From: an uncultured euryarchaeote
Lineage (GTDB): Archaea; Thermoplasmatota; Thermoplasmata; UBA10834
Assembly (NCBI GenBank): GCA_937872085.1
Contig: CALMQK010000195.1
Location: forward strand, 1-6,546
Length of the DNA stretch: 6,546 nt
Direction of reading: 5' to 3'
The notes below the pieces were generated by a model that was not told the DNA's origin, did no database searches, and saw only the letters and a program-made list of their open reading frames with translations. Within the stretch, counting starts at the first letter, position 1. Every line of letters starts with the position of its first letter. This document shows, piece by piece, positions 5,735 through 6,546 of the stretch. The position numbers and the translations under genes are program-made.

Positions 5735-6546
5735 GGCAGGTCGATCTTGAAGACCGCGCCCTTCGCGTAGTCCCCGTTGACCCTGTCCTCCACCCACACT
5801 TTCCCGCTGTACCTCCTGGTAAGCGTACTGACTATGTGCAGCCCCATGCCCTCACCCTTCCTCCTCGGGGCCTTGGAGAACCTGTCGAATATCACGCCTT
5901 TCACCTCGTCCGGGATGCCCCTTCCGTGGTCGGCGATCGAGATCCTCCAGTAGCGCATGTCATCTCTGACGGACTTCTCCACCGTCACCTCGATCTCCAG
6001 AGGGTCGTGAAGGTCATACTTCACGGCGTTGGTGAACAGGTTCGTGAAGAGTTCCCAGATGAGGTCGTCCGCCATCGTGTGGAACGGTTGCCCTTCGATC
6101 ACGTTCTTGAAGACGATCTTGCGGTTGGGATAGTACTGTGACAAACTCTTCTCGCAATGGACCAGCACCGATCCGAGGTCCGTCCTTTTCAGATCCGTCT
6201 CGCCGAAGGTCACCCTCGAAATGGTCCTGACATTGCTCGCGAGCCAGCTCGTGTTCATGACCTGCTCGGCGATCTTGCCGATCAGCGAGAAGATCTCGGG
6301 CTTGTCGGTCTTCATCTTGAGCAGGTCGAGGTATCCGAGGATGGCCTGATTGAAGTTCTTTATGTCGTGCGAGAGCACGTCCGTGTAGAGCTCCGCATCC
6401 TTCCTGCTGTCTATGTGCTCTTGGAACATGCGAGCGTTCTCGATGGCTATCCCCGCCAGGCTCGCGAATATCTCAATGACCTCAATCGTTTCGGAGTCCG
6501 GGACCCTGTCGTCCCTGGGCTTGAGCGTCTCAAGGAAGGCGATCGG
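5722..6546 (-). CDS. GAF-domain sensor histidine kinase, N-terminal part missing
   Basis: Read on the minus strand, the frame is open from the right window edge to the TGA complementary to 5722-5724, giving 274 visible residues; the ATG at 6427-6429 is internal. The first 40 or so residues are the end of a GAF domain (DDRVPDSETIEVIEIFASL, then AGIAIENARMF). A dimerisation/phosphoacceptor helix follows, LSHDIKNFNQAILGYLDLL, with the probable phosphorylated histidine at visible residue 60. The HATPase_c domain shows an N-box (WELFTNLFTNAVKYD, Asn169 and Asn173), a G1 box (DHGRGIP, Asp206) and a G2 box (KGEGMGLHIV, 230-239), so the kinase looks catalytically complete. No membrane segment or receiver domain is visible in this part, which suggests a cytosolic sensor. 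The HDIKN sequence differs from the common HELRTPL type. The signal and the partner regulator are not visible. It is transcribed toward the PhzF-family gene. Confidence 0.93.
   Translation of the reverse strand, partial: PIAFLETLKPRDDRVPDSETIEVIEIFASLAGIAIENARMFQEHIDSRKDAELYTDVLSHDIKNFNQAILGYLDLLKMKTDKPEIFSLIGKIAEQVMNTSWLASNVRTISRVTFGETDLKRTDLGSVLVHCEKSLSQYYPNRKIVFKNVIEGQPFHTMADDLIWELFTNLFTNAVKYDLHDPLEIEVTVEKSVRDDMRYWRISIADHGRGIPDEVKGVIFDRFSKAPRRKGEGMGLHIVSTLTRRYSGKVWVEDRVNGDYAKGAVFKIDLPSVD

Noticed and set aside
1..6546. Mobile element, CRISPR array, tRNA or rRNA gene
   Set aside because: No transposase, terminal repeats, regularly spaced repeats or tRNA-like cloverleaf was seen. Nearly all of the window is accounted for by protein-coding genes of similar composition.

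Overview
This window most likely comes from an archaeon. The evidence is a fused-ferredoxin indolepyruvate:ferredoxin oxidoreductase (IorA plus IorB), Shine-Dalgarno sequences resembling GGAGGTGAT, frequent AGG/AGA arginine and ATA isoleucine codons, a GAF histidine kinase with an archaeal-looking phosphoacceptor region (LSHDIKNFNQAI), and a TATA-like element rather than -35/-10 boxes. By eye the GC content is in the high 50s percent. The gene mix fits an anaerobic or facultative euryarchaeon, perhaps a member of the Thermoplasmatota, but that lineage is an inference and was not tested.

Layout, left to right. (1) The 3' part of a COG1331/YyaL-type gene, cut by the left window edge: the end of a DUF255 thioredoxin-like domain followed by an (alpha/alpha)6-type domain. 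(2) A small two-helix membrane protein with a bacterial-type PH (bPH2, DUF304) domain, starting about 30 bp downstream and possibly with its own TATA-like element. (3) A gap of about 100 bp without a gene that contains overlapping short inverted repeats. (4) iorA and iorB, 2 bp apart. (5) A PhzF-family isomerase/epimerase 15 bp after iorB, probably in the same transcript. (6) A histidine kinase on the minus strand, converging on the PhzF gene with one base between the stop codons and cut by the right window edge.

The functional core is iorA-iorB. IorAB oxidatively decarboxylates aryl pyruvates (indolepyruvate, phenylpyruvate, p-hydroxyphenylpyruvate) to aryl-acetyl-CoA and reduces ferredoxin. 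The PhzF-family gene may act on a related small metabolite, but nothing in the sequence fixes its substrate. The flanking thioredoxin-like protein, PH-domain protein and kinase have no evident link to this pathway.

The most notable sequence-level oddity is in the C-terminal ferredoxin domain of IorA. One of the eight expected cluster-ligating cysteines, the second of the first CxxCxxC motif, is a proline, while the second motif is intact. I see no RNA gene, CRISPR array, insertion sequence or clearly undescribed system. Most of the window is ordinary chromosomal coding sequence.
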